From an uncultured Prevotellaceae bacterium (lineage in GTDB: Bacteria > Bacteroidota > Bacteroidia > Bacteroidales > Bacteroidaceae), in assembly GCA_902768785.1 (NCBI GenBank), contig CACXMM010000019.1, positions 1 to 58,873 on the forward strand: a stretch of DNA of 58,873 nt, written 5' to 3'. Shown piece after piece: positions 17,117 through 25,310 of the stretch (its first letter is position 1; every line of letters begins with the position of its first letter). The notes beneath the pieces are model-generated. The model was not told where the DNA came from. It saw only the letters and a program-made list of their open reading frames with translations, and did no database searches. Both the position numbers and the translations under genes were made by a program.

Positions 17117-17950
17117 TTACATACAGTTGGAGTAGTCAATCTCATAGCCCGGCCCTAACTGCATGAACGATCCGTCAGCTTCAGTAACAGGCGTACCGGC
17201 ATCAGCCATTCCCTGCAAGTAGATACGCATCTTGATGGCGAAATAGGTGAAGCGCATGGGCAGCACCTTACCGTCACCGTTTCTCCAGCCATCAAGACTC
17301 CAGTCGTAGCTGTTCAGTTCAAAGAGCTGTGACATCAGACGCTGTTTCTTCACCGACCATGTGCCGCAGGCACTGCCGAACATCGTCCACAGGGCAGGCT
17401 CAGAGTAGAACTCATTCACGGCAAAGACATAGCGGTTGGCACGGATGGTGTCGCCAGTGGCATAATACACATTCGTGTTCTTCTGGCGCTCAAAGGGCAC
17501 CTTGAAGTTCTCGTTGTCCTCCACCTTCAGCATAAGGATCACCTCCTGCTCCAACAGACTGGGGTGACGGAGGAAGGTGACGGGTACCTGTACCTCACTG
17601 GCTCCTGCAGGAATCACGATATTGTTGAGATCCGCCCGGAAATGGGTGCCCTCGATGGCGGTACTGTTCTCGGTATCCACCACCACACGTACCTTACGGT
17701 CGTAGTCACGCACCTTACCCAACGTGCGGAGCCTTGCTGAGAGCACATGCTCAGTGACACCATCGGCCTCCTCACTGAAGGAGTAATAGGTGGAATCCAC
17801 ATAATCATCGATATTGATGAAGAAATATCGCTGACCACCCGACTGGAAATAGATACCTGCATCATCGCTGTCGAACGTGACGATCTCGTCCTCGTTACAC
17901 GACAAGAACACCAGCGGCATGGCCATCAGTATATATAATAACTTTCTCAT
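17117..17950 (-). CDS. DUF4843 surface lipoprotein
   Basis: 277 residues. Lipobox VFLSC near residue 17. The pattern DDAGIYFQSGG..., then SARLRTLGKVRDYDRKVRVVVD and GTHFRADLNNIVIPAGASEVQVPVTFLRHPSL, matches the DUF4843 family (Calx-beta-like fold) that accompanies SusCD pairs in Bacteroidota. It lies 28 nt after SusD and 28 nt before the PKD-like gene. Role: accessory binding lipoprotein, by context only. Confidence 0.8.
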   Translation of the reverse strand: MRKLLYILMAMPLVFLSCNEDEIVTFDSDDAGIYFQSGGQRYFFINIDDYVDSTYYSFSEEADGVTEHVLSARLRTLGKVRDYDRKVRVVVDTENSTAIEGTHFRADLNNIVIPAGASEVQVPVTFLRHPSLLEQEVILMLKVEDNENFKVPFERQKNTNVYYATGDTIRANRYVFAVNEFYSEPALWTMFGSACGTWSVKKQRLMSQLFELNSYDWSLDGWRNGDGKVLPMRFTYFAIKMRIYLQGMADAGTPVTEADGSFMQLGPGYEIDYSNCM

Positions 17951-17978
17951 TGTCTTTCCTTTTTATGTTTGTATCATG

Positions 17979-19553
17979 TTATTTCATCTCTGCAGCGGGC
18001 AGCGGCGGCTCACAGTTGATAGCACCGTAGTTCTGCTCGGAACCGCTCTCAGTAACATAGTAGGCACCAGCACCAGGGATTCTCAGGGCTTCGCCGCAGG
18101 CATAGTGCTTGGTGAAATACATCCACTGTCCGGTACCCCACATCTCACGACGTACCTCGTTGGAGAGGAGGATAGGACCATAGCCTTGCGGCCAGTAGGC
18201 TTCCAGGATCGGAGCAATACCCATCGCCACCAGGTCAGGACAGCCACGGCGCACACGAGCCTTATTGTACCAGTCCACTTTCTCTGCATCAGTCTCTGCA
18301 CACTCACAGGCAATGTAGTACATCTCCTGCATGGTGATCAGCGGAATCATCTTGGCGTAGTAATACTCCGACTCCGCATCGGTGGGATCAGGCTGATCGA
18401 TCTTCTTGTATTTGATGAACGAGTGTCCTGCGGCACCGACACCAGATGCCTGCTCCCATTGTGTCTGGAAACGGTAGTCATACGACTCCAGACTGCCGAG
18501 GATCAGGTGTCCGAACAATCCCATACTGCTGTTGATATAGGAAGCATAGGGCTGTAGGTACTGATAGGCAGGAGCTGCCGAGGAGAAATAGTTCTGATAC
18601 ACCTGATCACGGTCTTTGTCATAGATACCCATGAACACCTCCGAGGAGAACACACGGTCTGGGTTACTGGCATTGGCCAACAGCTTGTTGGGATCCACGG
18701 GAGGGAACATCTGCTGCACCTTCGCGTCATTGATCAGTGCCGTAGCCTGTGCCAGAGCATTCTGGTGGTCACCCATCCAACAGTAGGCACGGGCTTTCAG
18801 GGCCTTCACAGCAAAGTAGTTCATGCGGTACTGACGATAGCGCAGCTGTACGCTCTCAGCACCTTCAGGTGCACTCATCATCGGTCCGTTCTCGATGATC
18901 GGATCATTACTGAGCAGTTGCTCTGCAGCATCGAGGTCCTTGAGGATCAAGTTACAAGCATCCTTGATAGACACCAGGTCGTGTACAGTGACATCAACAG
19001 AGGCGTTATAAGGGATGGCGAGCTGATCGATACCGTTCAGCGGTGACGGTCCGAAGAGTCGGAGCATATCCAGGTGGAGGAAGGCGCGAACCGCCAACAT
19101 CTCACCTTTCAGACAGTTTGCCTCTAACGTCGTCAGTTTGCCGTTCTGCTTGTCGATCTCATCAATGAGCAGGTTCGCATTCATAATCACCTCATAGGCC
19201 TTGCCCCATATACTGGAGAAGATCGGTGCGGCATAGGCATCGGTATAGCTGTAGGCTGCCAGTGACTTATATGCCTGCTGCGCATTGGTGGTGACATAGC
19301 TCTGTGACAAGATATCCACGGCCTCCCATGTCATCTGCTTACCATAGAGAGCATCGCTCGACAAGGCATCATAGATACCATTGGCAACGGTATAGAAGCC
19401 AGACTTACTGGCATAGATCTGTGCTGCCGTCTGCTTGTCACTGGGCGTAACGTCCAGATAGTCATCGCACGACGACAAGAGGAGGGTGGAGGATGCAACG
19501 AGGAGAGTGATCACTCCTGCTAACACCTTATTTATATATGTTGTATTCATCAT
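17979..19553 (-). CDS. SusD/RagB-family nutrient-binding lipoprotein
   Basis: 524 residues. Signal peptide with lipobox LSSC, then DDYLDVTPSDKQTAAQIY, the standard SusD start. TPR-like helices follow, and the C-terminal part shows the usual MYYIACECAETD... and NEVRREMWGTGQW patterns. SusD caps the SusC barrel and captures ligand at the cell surface. It is 21 nt downstream of SusC. Two Met codons begin the frame; either can serve. The ligand class is unknown. Confidence 0.93.
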   Translation of the reverse strand: MMNTTYINKVLAGVITLLVASSTLLLSSCDDYLDVTPSDKQTAAQIYASKSGFYTVANGIYDALSSDALYGKQMTWEAVDILSQSYVTTNAQQAYKSLAAYSYTDAYAAPIFSSIWGKAYEVIMNANLLIDEIDKQNGKLTTLEANCLKGEMLAVRAFLHLDMLRLFGPSPLNGIDQLAIPYNASVDVTVHDLVSIKDACNLILKDLDAAEQLLSNDPIIENGPMMSAPEGAESVQLRYRQYRMNYFAVKALKARAYCWMGDHQNALAQATALINDAKVQQMFPPVDPNKLLANASNPDRVFSSEVFMGIYDKDRDQVYQNYFSSAAPAYQYLQPYASYINSSMGLFGHLILGSLESYDYRFQTQWEQASGVGAAGHSFIKYKKIDQPDPTDAESEYYYAKMIPLITMQEMYYIACECAETDAEKVDWYNKARVRRGCPDLVAMGIAPILEAYWPQGYGPILLSNEVRREMWGTGQWMYFTKHYACGEALRIPGAGAYYVTESGSEQNYGAINCEPPLPAAEMK

Positions 19554-19574
19554 TGTCTGTATTTTGTTTATCCA

Positions 19575-22500
19575 TTAAAAGTTCAGTGAAAGACCAGCCT
19601 CGATGGTACGGGCATACGGATAGGTTGTTCCTCGTTCTGCACGGATGGTAGAAAGGCGGAACACGTCACGGGCATCCACGAAGAACTTCAGGCTGCCTAA
19701 CTTGAGATGTTTGATCCAGCTGTCGCTGAAGAACTGGTACTCCAAGTGCACAGACTCCAAGGTGAGGGTTTTCTCGTTCTGGATGAAACGGGAGGTCATC
19801 GGTGACGGGTTATAGTCACGCACATCCTTGAATGGTACGATGTCACCGGCTTTGTGCCAGCGCTCATAGAGGGCGCGGCGGTCCTGGTTATAGAGGAAGT
19901 CCACGTTCTCCACCTTGTTCCAGAGAGCGGTATTGAACACATCGGCACCTAACTGATAGCGGAAGTTCACGCTGGCAGAGAAGCCTCCCCATGTGAACGA
20001 TGTTCCCAGCACTCCTTCGAGATCAGGACGGGTGTTACCACATACCTGCTCGTTGCTGTAGTTATAGTCATAGGTGTAGTTACCATTCAGGTCATAGAAC
20101 AGCTCCTTACCCGTGGAGGGGTCGATACCTGCGGATTTCACTACCCAGATATCCTCGGGGTCGGCACCGTCGAAGTAACGGGTGGTACTGCTACCGCGTC
20201 CGCTGTTGTTAAAGGCATCGAGCTTGTTACCGATACCGTCGATCTTGTTTTTCTGCGTACGTCCTGTGGCACGGATGCTCCACATGATACGTCTCTCCAG
20301 GTCTCTCAAGATATAATACTGTGCGGTGAAGGTCAGACCCTGTGAGGTCTGTTTTCCCGCATTGGAATAATACTCGGTGGTACCCGATGACAGCGGCATG
20401 GTGATACCGATGAGCAGCGGGTCTGTCACCTTATGGTAGTAGTCAACGGTGAACGACAGACGGTTGTCGAACATCGTGAGGTCGAGACCTACGTTCTTAT
20501 CCTGTGTGATCTGCCATTTCAGGTTCGGGTTACCGATCTGGTTTGCCAGGGCACCGATACCGAAGTAGTTCAGTGTTCCCGACTGCAGGGCGTAGGTGAT
20601 CAGCGTACGTCCGGAGTCGAAGCTCTGGTTTCCTGGGTTACCCCATGATCCACGCAGTTTGAAATAGTTAATCCACTTGAAGTTATTCTGGATGAACGGT
20701 TCCATGTGGATGTTCCATCCAAGACCCACCGACCATGTGGTGTTCCACTTCGAAGTACTTCCAAACACACTTGATCCGTTCTCACGTAGGGAGAAGTCAA
20801 GCAGGTAACGGTCCATGAAGGCATATCCCATGTTCATATAGGCATTGGCGGAACGGGTGATCGCATCCAGATAGGTGGGGACACCATCCTGCAGATATCC
20901 GGCAGCAAACGAAGGCTTGGTGAAGTCACCCGAGGGGAATCCCTCTGCCGTATAGCCCTCGATGGTTGACTTGGTATGGAAGATATCACCACCCAGCACC
21001 GCATTCAGACGGTGTACCTGGTTCCACAGCTTGGCGAAGGTGATACTGAAATCACCCTCATACGAAAGGGCGTTGGTATTGGTCTTGGTATATTCACCCC
21101 GCTTACCGTTCACCTTATTCAAAATCTGGTCGGTATTATCCGGGGAGGTAAAGATCTCGGTGGCATCAGCATCATAGGTCACACCGAAGCGGGCACGAGC
21201 CTTCCACATGTCGTTGGGAGTCCACTCTGCCTGGAAATGGTTGCTCAGGGTGATGTCATTCCCATGGTTCTTGCTGTTCAGCGAGGCATTCCACAAGGGG
21301 TTCGCCATCTTCACGTCATCGTTATACTCCAGCCACTGCACCAGCTGTCTGTCGGCATCATAGATACGGTAGTAGGGGTTGGCACGCACATACTCCGAGA
21401 AGCCCACCACGGCATTGTCGTAGCTGGCGTTGCTCACGGAGAACTTATTCGAGAACTGGAATTTCTTCACGCGGTAGATCATGTCGAGGTTTCCACTGAA
21501 CACCTCACGGTCAGAACCCTTCATCACACCGGAGTTACCGTTGTACTGTCCGCCGATGCCGAACATGAAGGTCTCACTACCACCCTGCACATACAGGGAG
21601 TGCTTCTGATTGGCACCCACACGCACGGGCTGTGCAAGCCAGTCGGTGTTCACACCCTGTGCGATGGAGTTCAGACGGGCGTAGTAGTTCTCAGTGAGGT
21701 TGATGGCCGTCTGTGTCTGGTTCGGTGTCTCCACGATTTCGGGATCATAACGTCCTGACAGTCGCTCGAACTCGATCTTCTCTGAAGCATTCATCATATC
21801 GTAGCTCGACAGGTCGGGGATGCTCATATTGAAGTTACCTGTATAGCTCACCTGTAGCTGTCCGGCCTTCGGCTTCACGGTCTCCACGACGACCACACCA
21901 TTGGCAGCCTTCGAACCGTAGATGGCGGTGGAGGCAGCATCCTTCAGGATGGTGATGCTCTCGATGCGGTTGATGTCGAGGTCGTTGATGGCCTGCAGCG
22001 TACTCTCGAAGCCGTCAAGGATAAACAGCGGCTGATTGGGATCGGTGGCCAGCTCATCGCGCTGTCCGAGCATCGATGACTTTCCGCGGATCTCCATGTT
22101 AGGCAAACGGTTCGGGTCACTACCGAACTGGGTGTCCTCGATGATGGCAAAGGCGGGATCAAGGGTCTTCAAGCTCTGCAGCACATTACTCGAACCCATC
22201 TCCTTCAGTTCCTTGGCGGTATAGGTGGAGGCAGAACCCGTGAAGCTCTCCTTCTTACGGGTGAAGATACCTGTCACCACGACCTCGTCCAACTCCTGTC
22301 CTGACTTCATGGCCACGTCACGGGTCACGTCGGCAGTACCTGCGGGAATGGTCACATACTGGTTGTCCATACCCACATAGCTGTACTTCAGGGTGGTCTT
22401 CTCCACAGGGATCTTGAAGCTGTAGGCACCATCCTCATCAGTCACCGTACAGACGCGGGTCTCACCGATACAGATAGGCACACCCATCAGAGGTGCGCCT

Positions 22501-22871
22501 GTATCATCGCGCACCACTCCTTTGATGGTACGCTGTCTTCCGCTCTGCTGTTGCTTGGTGATGGTTACGATGTTCCCTTTGATTTCATACGAGCAGCCGA
22601 TCAGGGAGGTCACTTGGTCGATGACATCCTCGGCAGGCTTGCGCTTGGCACTCACCGTCACCTTGGGCCACGACTGAGCGAGATCGGCATTGTAGATAAA
22701 GTTCAGACCGGTCTGCTTCTTCATTTCCGCGAAGAAGTCCTTAACCGAAACCGACTTGAAATCTACAGTCACAAGTTTCTTACTGGCATCCTGCGCCTGG
22801 GCCGTACTCCACGGAGCCGCTACCCATAGGCCAAAGATCACCAGCATGAGCATTTTCTGGATTCTTTTCAT
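19575..22871 (-). CDS. SusC/RagA TonB-dependent transporter with N-terminal STN domain
   Basis: 1,098 residues. Order: signal peptide ending AQAQ; STN (secretin/TonB short N-terminal) domain at ~30-105 (LVTVDFKSVSVKDFFAEMKKQ, NIVTITK); carboxypeptidase-regulatory-like domain at ~115-190 (IKGVVRDDTGAPLMGVPI); TonB box ELDEVVVTG; plug with RGKSSMLGQ and FILDGFES; then a 22-strand barrel ending AGLSLNF. The STN domain is the part that signals to a FecR anti-sigma protein, and a FecR gene lies just upstream. The protein would import a ligand captured by SusD with energy from TonB. Confidence 0.95.
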   Translation of the reverse strand: MKRIQKMLMLVIFGLWVAAPWSTAQAQDASKKLVTVDFKSVSVKDFFAEMKKQTGLNFIYNADLAQSWPKVTVSAKRKPAEDVIDQVTSLIGCSYEIKGNIVTITKQQQSGRQRTIKGVVRDDTGAPLMGVPICIGETRVCTVTDEDGAYSFKIPVEKTTLKYSYVGMDNQYVTIPAGTADVTRDVAMKSGQELDEVVVTGIFTRKKESFTGSASTYTAKELKEMGSSNVLQSLKTLDPAFAIIEDTQFGSDPNRLPNMEIRGKSSMLGQRDELATDPNQPLFILDGFESTLQAINDLDINRIESITILKDAASTAIYGSKAANGVVVVETVKPKAGQLQVSYTGNFNMSIPDLSSYDMMNASEKIEFERLSGRYDPEIVETPNQTQTAINLTENYYARLNSIAQGVNTDWLAQPVRVGANQKHSLYVQGGSETFMFGIGGQYNGNSGVMKGSDREVFSGNLDMIYRVKKFQFSNKFSVSNASYDNAVVGFSEYVRANPYYRIYDADRQLVQWLEYNDDVKMANPLWNASLNSKNHGNDITLSNHFQAEWTPNDMWKARARFGVTYDADATEIFTSPDNTDQILNKVNGKRGEYTKTNTNALSYEGDFSITFAKLWNQVHRLNAVLGGDIFHTKSTIEGYTAEGFPSGDFTKPSFAAGYLQDGVPTYLDAITRSANAYMNMGYAFMDRYLLDFSLRENGSSVFGSTSKWNTTWSVGLGWNIHMEPFIQNNFKWINYFKLRGSWGNPGNQSFDSGRTLITYALQSGTLNYFGIGALANQIGNPNLKWQITQDKNVGLDLTMFDNRLSFTVDYYHKVTDPLLIGITMPLSSGTTEYYSNAGKQTSQGLTFTAQYYILRDLERRIMWSIRATGRTQKNKIDGIGNKLDAFNNSGRGSSTTRYFDGADPEDIWVVKSAGIDPSTGKELFYDLNGNYTYDYNYSNEQVCGNTRPDLEGVLGTSFTWGGFSASVNFRYQLGADVFNTALWNKVENVDFLYNQDRRALYERWHKAGDIVPFKDVRDYNPSPMTSRFIQNEKTLTLESVHLEYQFFSDSWIKHLKLGSLKFFVDARDVFRLSTIRAERGTTYPYARTIEAGLSLNF

Positions 22872-22941
22872 ACTCTCTCGGTTTGTTAGTTTATATAAAT
22901 TAGGGTTATTCGTTCATCAGGATTGCCGGGTGGCATCTGTC

Positions 22942-24186
22942 TTATTTGATGATGATTTTCTGCTGATGCAGGTCGATGTCCAAGCCCGTCACCTGCTCAA
23001 TGGCCTCCAGGGCAGGCTCAATGGAGCTGTACTTATCCAACTCACCAGTGAACCGTATCGTACGGGCTTCCAGGTTCTCGAACGTCACCTGGTAGCCATA
23101 CCATTTCGACAAGACACTCATCAGTCGCATCAGCGTGCAGTTCTCAAAGACGAAGGTACCGTTGTTCCACGCACTATAGGGAGTGGTATCGACATCACTA
23201 ACCGACAGCTGGTCGTTCACGATCGTCAGCTGCTGTCCTGGCTTCAGCGTCCGCTCCTTCCCACTGGTGGGGGTGACGCTCACGCTACCTTTGATCAGGG
23301 TAACGGTCGTACAGGAAGCACCCTCGTCCTTGGTGTCCTTGGTGTTCACCACGAACTCCGTTCCCAGTACCTTCACATCGCCCTGAGGGGTGTGCACGAT
23401 AAACGGACGACTCTTGTCCTTGGCCACCATGAAGTAGGCCTCACCATCGAGGATCACATTACGATCGTCGCGTCCGAAACTCTCAGGATAAATCAGTCGT
23501 GTATTGTAGTTAAGATGCACCAGCGTACCGTCATCCAGTGTCACCCAGAACTCCTTGTCATGACGTGTGGTGATGCGACGGGCCTCCAGCAGCTGGTCCT
23601 TTGTCAGACTGGCATAGAGGAACGAGAGATTCGAGGCATGACTGCCGTTGGCATTCTGTCCCTCTCCCATCTGGTCCCCTTTTGGGTTTGCGTTACCCTT
23701 CTTCCCATCATGCAAGTCATTCTCACCCTGCATGATTTCCTCCGGTAAGAAAGGATTGTCGATCATAGCCTCTGCCTTCCCGCTCCTGTCACTCTGCTTC
23801 ATAGCCATCTGTACAGCCTCTGATAGCTCAGGCGGCGTTACCTTCGTATATTGACGGTACCACAGCATCGCACCGCCGATGACGAGAACGAGCAGGGCAG
23901 CGGCAACTTTTAAAAAGGAAAGAGAATACGCCCTGACCTTGGTACTTGCACCAGTTTCCGTGTCCTGTTCATCTGTACTTACTATTTCCTCTTCTCTCCC
24001 TAAAATATTCGCCAACGCCTTTTCCTCATCAACCTGTGAATAGGCATCATAGCGTTCTGCCAGGTCATCAGCCTGTATGATTTCCTGAACGGTATCTTGG
24101 TCGGCATACTCCCGGAGAAGGGCCTCTTCTTCCTCTGTGGCCGTCCCCATGAGATGCTTAGACATGATTTCGTTAATATTGTTCAT
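22942..24186 (-). CDS. FecR-family anti-sigma regulator
   Basis: 414 residues. A cytoplasmic N-terminal part (~1-85) is followed by one membrane helix (FLKVAAALLVLVIGGAMLWY, ~90-112), a FecR domain (VTLDDGTLVHLNYNTRLIYPE, then LDGEAYFMVAKD and VKVLGTEFVVN) and a C-terminal DUF4974 (ENCTLMRLMSVLSKWYGYQV). It should relay occupancy of the STN domain of the neighbouring SusC to an ECF sigma factor. The usual partner sigma gene is not upstream: the next 1.1 kb is repeat DNA. SusC starts 70 nt downstream, with no promoter seen between them. Confidence 0.93.
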   Translation of the reverse strand: MNNINEIMSKHLMGTATEEEEALLREYADQDTVQEIIQADDLAERYDAYSQVDEEKALANILGREEEIVSTDEQDTETGASTKVRAYSLSFLKVAAALLVLVIGGAMLWYRQYTKVTPPELSEAVQMAMKQSDRSGKAEAMIDNPFLPEEIMQGENDLHDGKKGNANPKGDQMGEGQNANGSHASNLSFLYASLTKDQLLEARRITTRHDKEFWVTLDDGTLVHLNYNTRLIYPESFGRDDRNVILDGEAYFMVAKDKSRPFIVHTPQGDVKVLGTEFVVNTKDTKDEGASCTTVTLIKGSVSVTPTSGKERTLKPGQQLTIVNDQLSVSDVDTTPYSAWNNGTFVFENCTLMRLMSVLSKWYGYQVTFENLEARTIRFTGELDKYSSIEPALEAIEQVTGLDIDLHQQKIIIK

Positions 24187-24531
24187 AACTCGTCTTCCTT
24201 TTTTTTCTTAATACAATTATATAAGAGAAAAGGGGGTGTCTTCAAACAATTATTTTAATATCGACTTGTCTTTAAGTGCTCGTAAAGGTAATAATAATGG
24301 CAAGGATTATCGCTTACGCTCAAGGCACTCTTCAAATTATTCAAATTCGTTTCAAGTTAATCGCCGAAGGCGACCATTCTATCTCCATATTTGTTAATTT
24401 TACGAATATTCTTGACGGATTAACTTCGTTTAACGCGAATAACGGGCATTTTGGGAACCAACCGTCCTTTCGGTCGAAATAACGCAATTCTCACGGAGTT
24501 TGGTAAGTTGCTGATATTGAGTGCATTGTGA

Positions 24532-24641
24532 AAATTCGCCATTTTTGGCTCGCGAAAACAGCGTTTTTAGACTCCAAAAACATAGGTTTTAGGGTGCAAA
24601 AACAATGTTTTTAGGTGATGAAAACGCCGTTTTTGTGATGC
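24532..24641. repeat. 22-nt tandem array A (five units) with palindromic core
   Basis: Five consecutive units of exactly 22 nt begin at 24532, 24554, 24576, 24598 and 24620. Each has a core like AAAAC-nn-CGTTTTT and a variable tail of about 8 nt. Sequence varies but register is kept. The 24,187-25,310 gap has no credible gene; it is filled by this array, an inverted repeat and two more 22-nt arrays. Confidence 0.75.
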
Positions 24642-24690
24642 AAAAGGACTATAATTTCTTTCTTGGGATGCCCTTACGGGCAGAAATCCA

Positions 24691-24777
24691 ACAAAATCTA
24701 TCCAAAATCTTACATATTTTTGTGCTATTAATTGTCTAATTTTAGATAGATTTTGTTCGATTTTGGATAGATTTTGT
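24691..24777. repeat. 19-bp perfect inverted repeat, plus a third related copy
   Basis: ACAAAATCTATCCAAAATC (24691-24709) is the exact reverse complement of 24759-24777, 49 nt apart. A partly matching copy (TAGATAGATTTTGT) sits at 24743-24756, about 21 nt before the second arm, so this too shows a near-22-nt period. Confidence 0.75.
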
Positions 24778-24846
24778 AAGATTTCTCGCCGAAGGCGACC
24801 CAAAGCCAACTCCCAAAGTAAGAGCCATACATTTTTGAAGAAACGT

Positions 24847-24956
24847 TATCTATGGGTTGTTCCAACGGCATCTATCACTCATTCCGCCGTCATCTATCAC
24901 TCATTCCGCCGTCATCTATAGGGGGTAAAGTGACGGCGGAACGACCCTTAGATGAC
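24847..24956. repeat. 22-nt array B
   Basis: Units start at 24847, 24869, 24891, 24913 and 24935. The second and third are identical (CATCTATCACTCATTCCGCC and two more bases). The first and fourth keep the ATCTAT head, and the fifth reads like the inverse of the motif (GGCGGAA ... TAGATGAC). Confidence 0.7.
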
Positions 24957-24970
24957 GTCGGAAAGGATGT

Positions 24971-25080
24971 AAGTAACGTCTGGAACAACCGCAAGTAACC
25001 TTTACTTGGGTTTAAAGTAACCTTTACTTTCATGCAAAGTAGCCTTTACTTTGAATGCAATGAGCCTTTACTTCCACTAA
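24971..25080. repeat. 22-nt array C
   Basis: Five units of exactly 22 nt start at 24971, 24993, 25015, 25037 and 25059. The core AAGTAACCTTTACTT is an imperfect palindrome; tails differ between units. It follows array B after 14 nt. Confidence 0.75.
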
Positions 25081-25237
25081 ACGCCCCTTTTGGACACTTC
25101 CGTACACTCCGAGTCTTCCTGTTCTTCCAATTAGAGAACTTTTGCAATCCTTAATTTTTTACGAATTATCTTGACATTTCCTCACACAGAGTTAACGAAG
25201 TAAACGGAGAATCTCAAAGAGATATAATAGTACCACG

Positions 25238-25271
25238 CCAACGGTCACTCATAGCGAAGAGGAGAGAGAAA
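25238..25271. repeat. Dispersed intergenic repeat, copy 2
   Basis: Near-identical to 936-969 (CCAACGGTCACTCAT, then GCGAAG and GGAGAGA). Confidence 0.6.
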
Positions 25272-25309
25272 GCCACCCCCACCCCTCCATAAGAAAAAGT
25301 GGGAGTGGC
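25272..25309 (-). terminator. Terminator of the surface-protein cluster
   Basis: On the minus strand GCCACTCCCAC (25299-25309) pairs with GTGGGGGTGGC (25272-25282), one mismatch, directly after the stop codon of the last surface protein; TTTCTCTC follows. Confidence 0.75.
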
Positions 25310-25310
25310 C

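Noticed and set aside
24567-24809. 80-codon minus-strand frame in the repeat region
   Set aside because: It is made entirely of the 22-nt array and the inverted repeat; the period is not a multiple of three, and no start signal or domain is seen.
24532-25080. CRISPR array
   Set aside because: Units follow each other without spacers of constant length, their sequences vary, and no cas gene is present.
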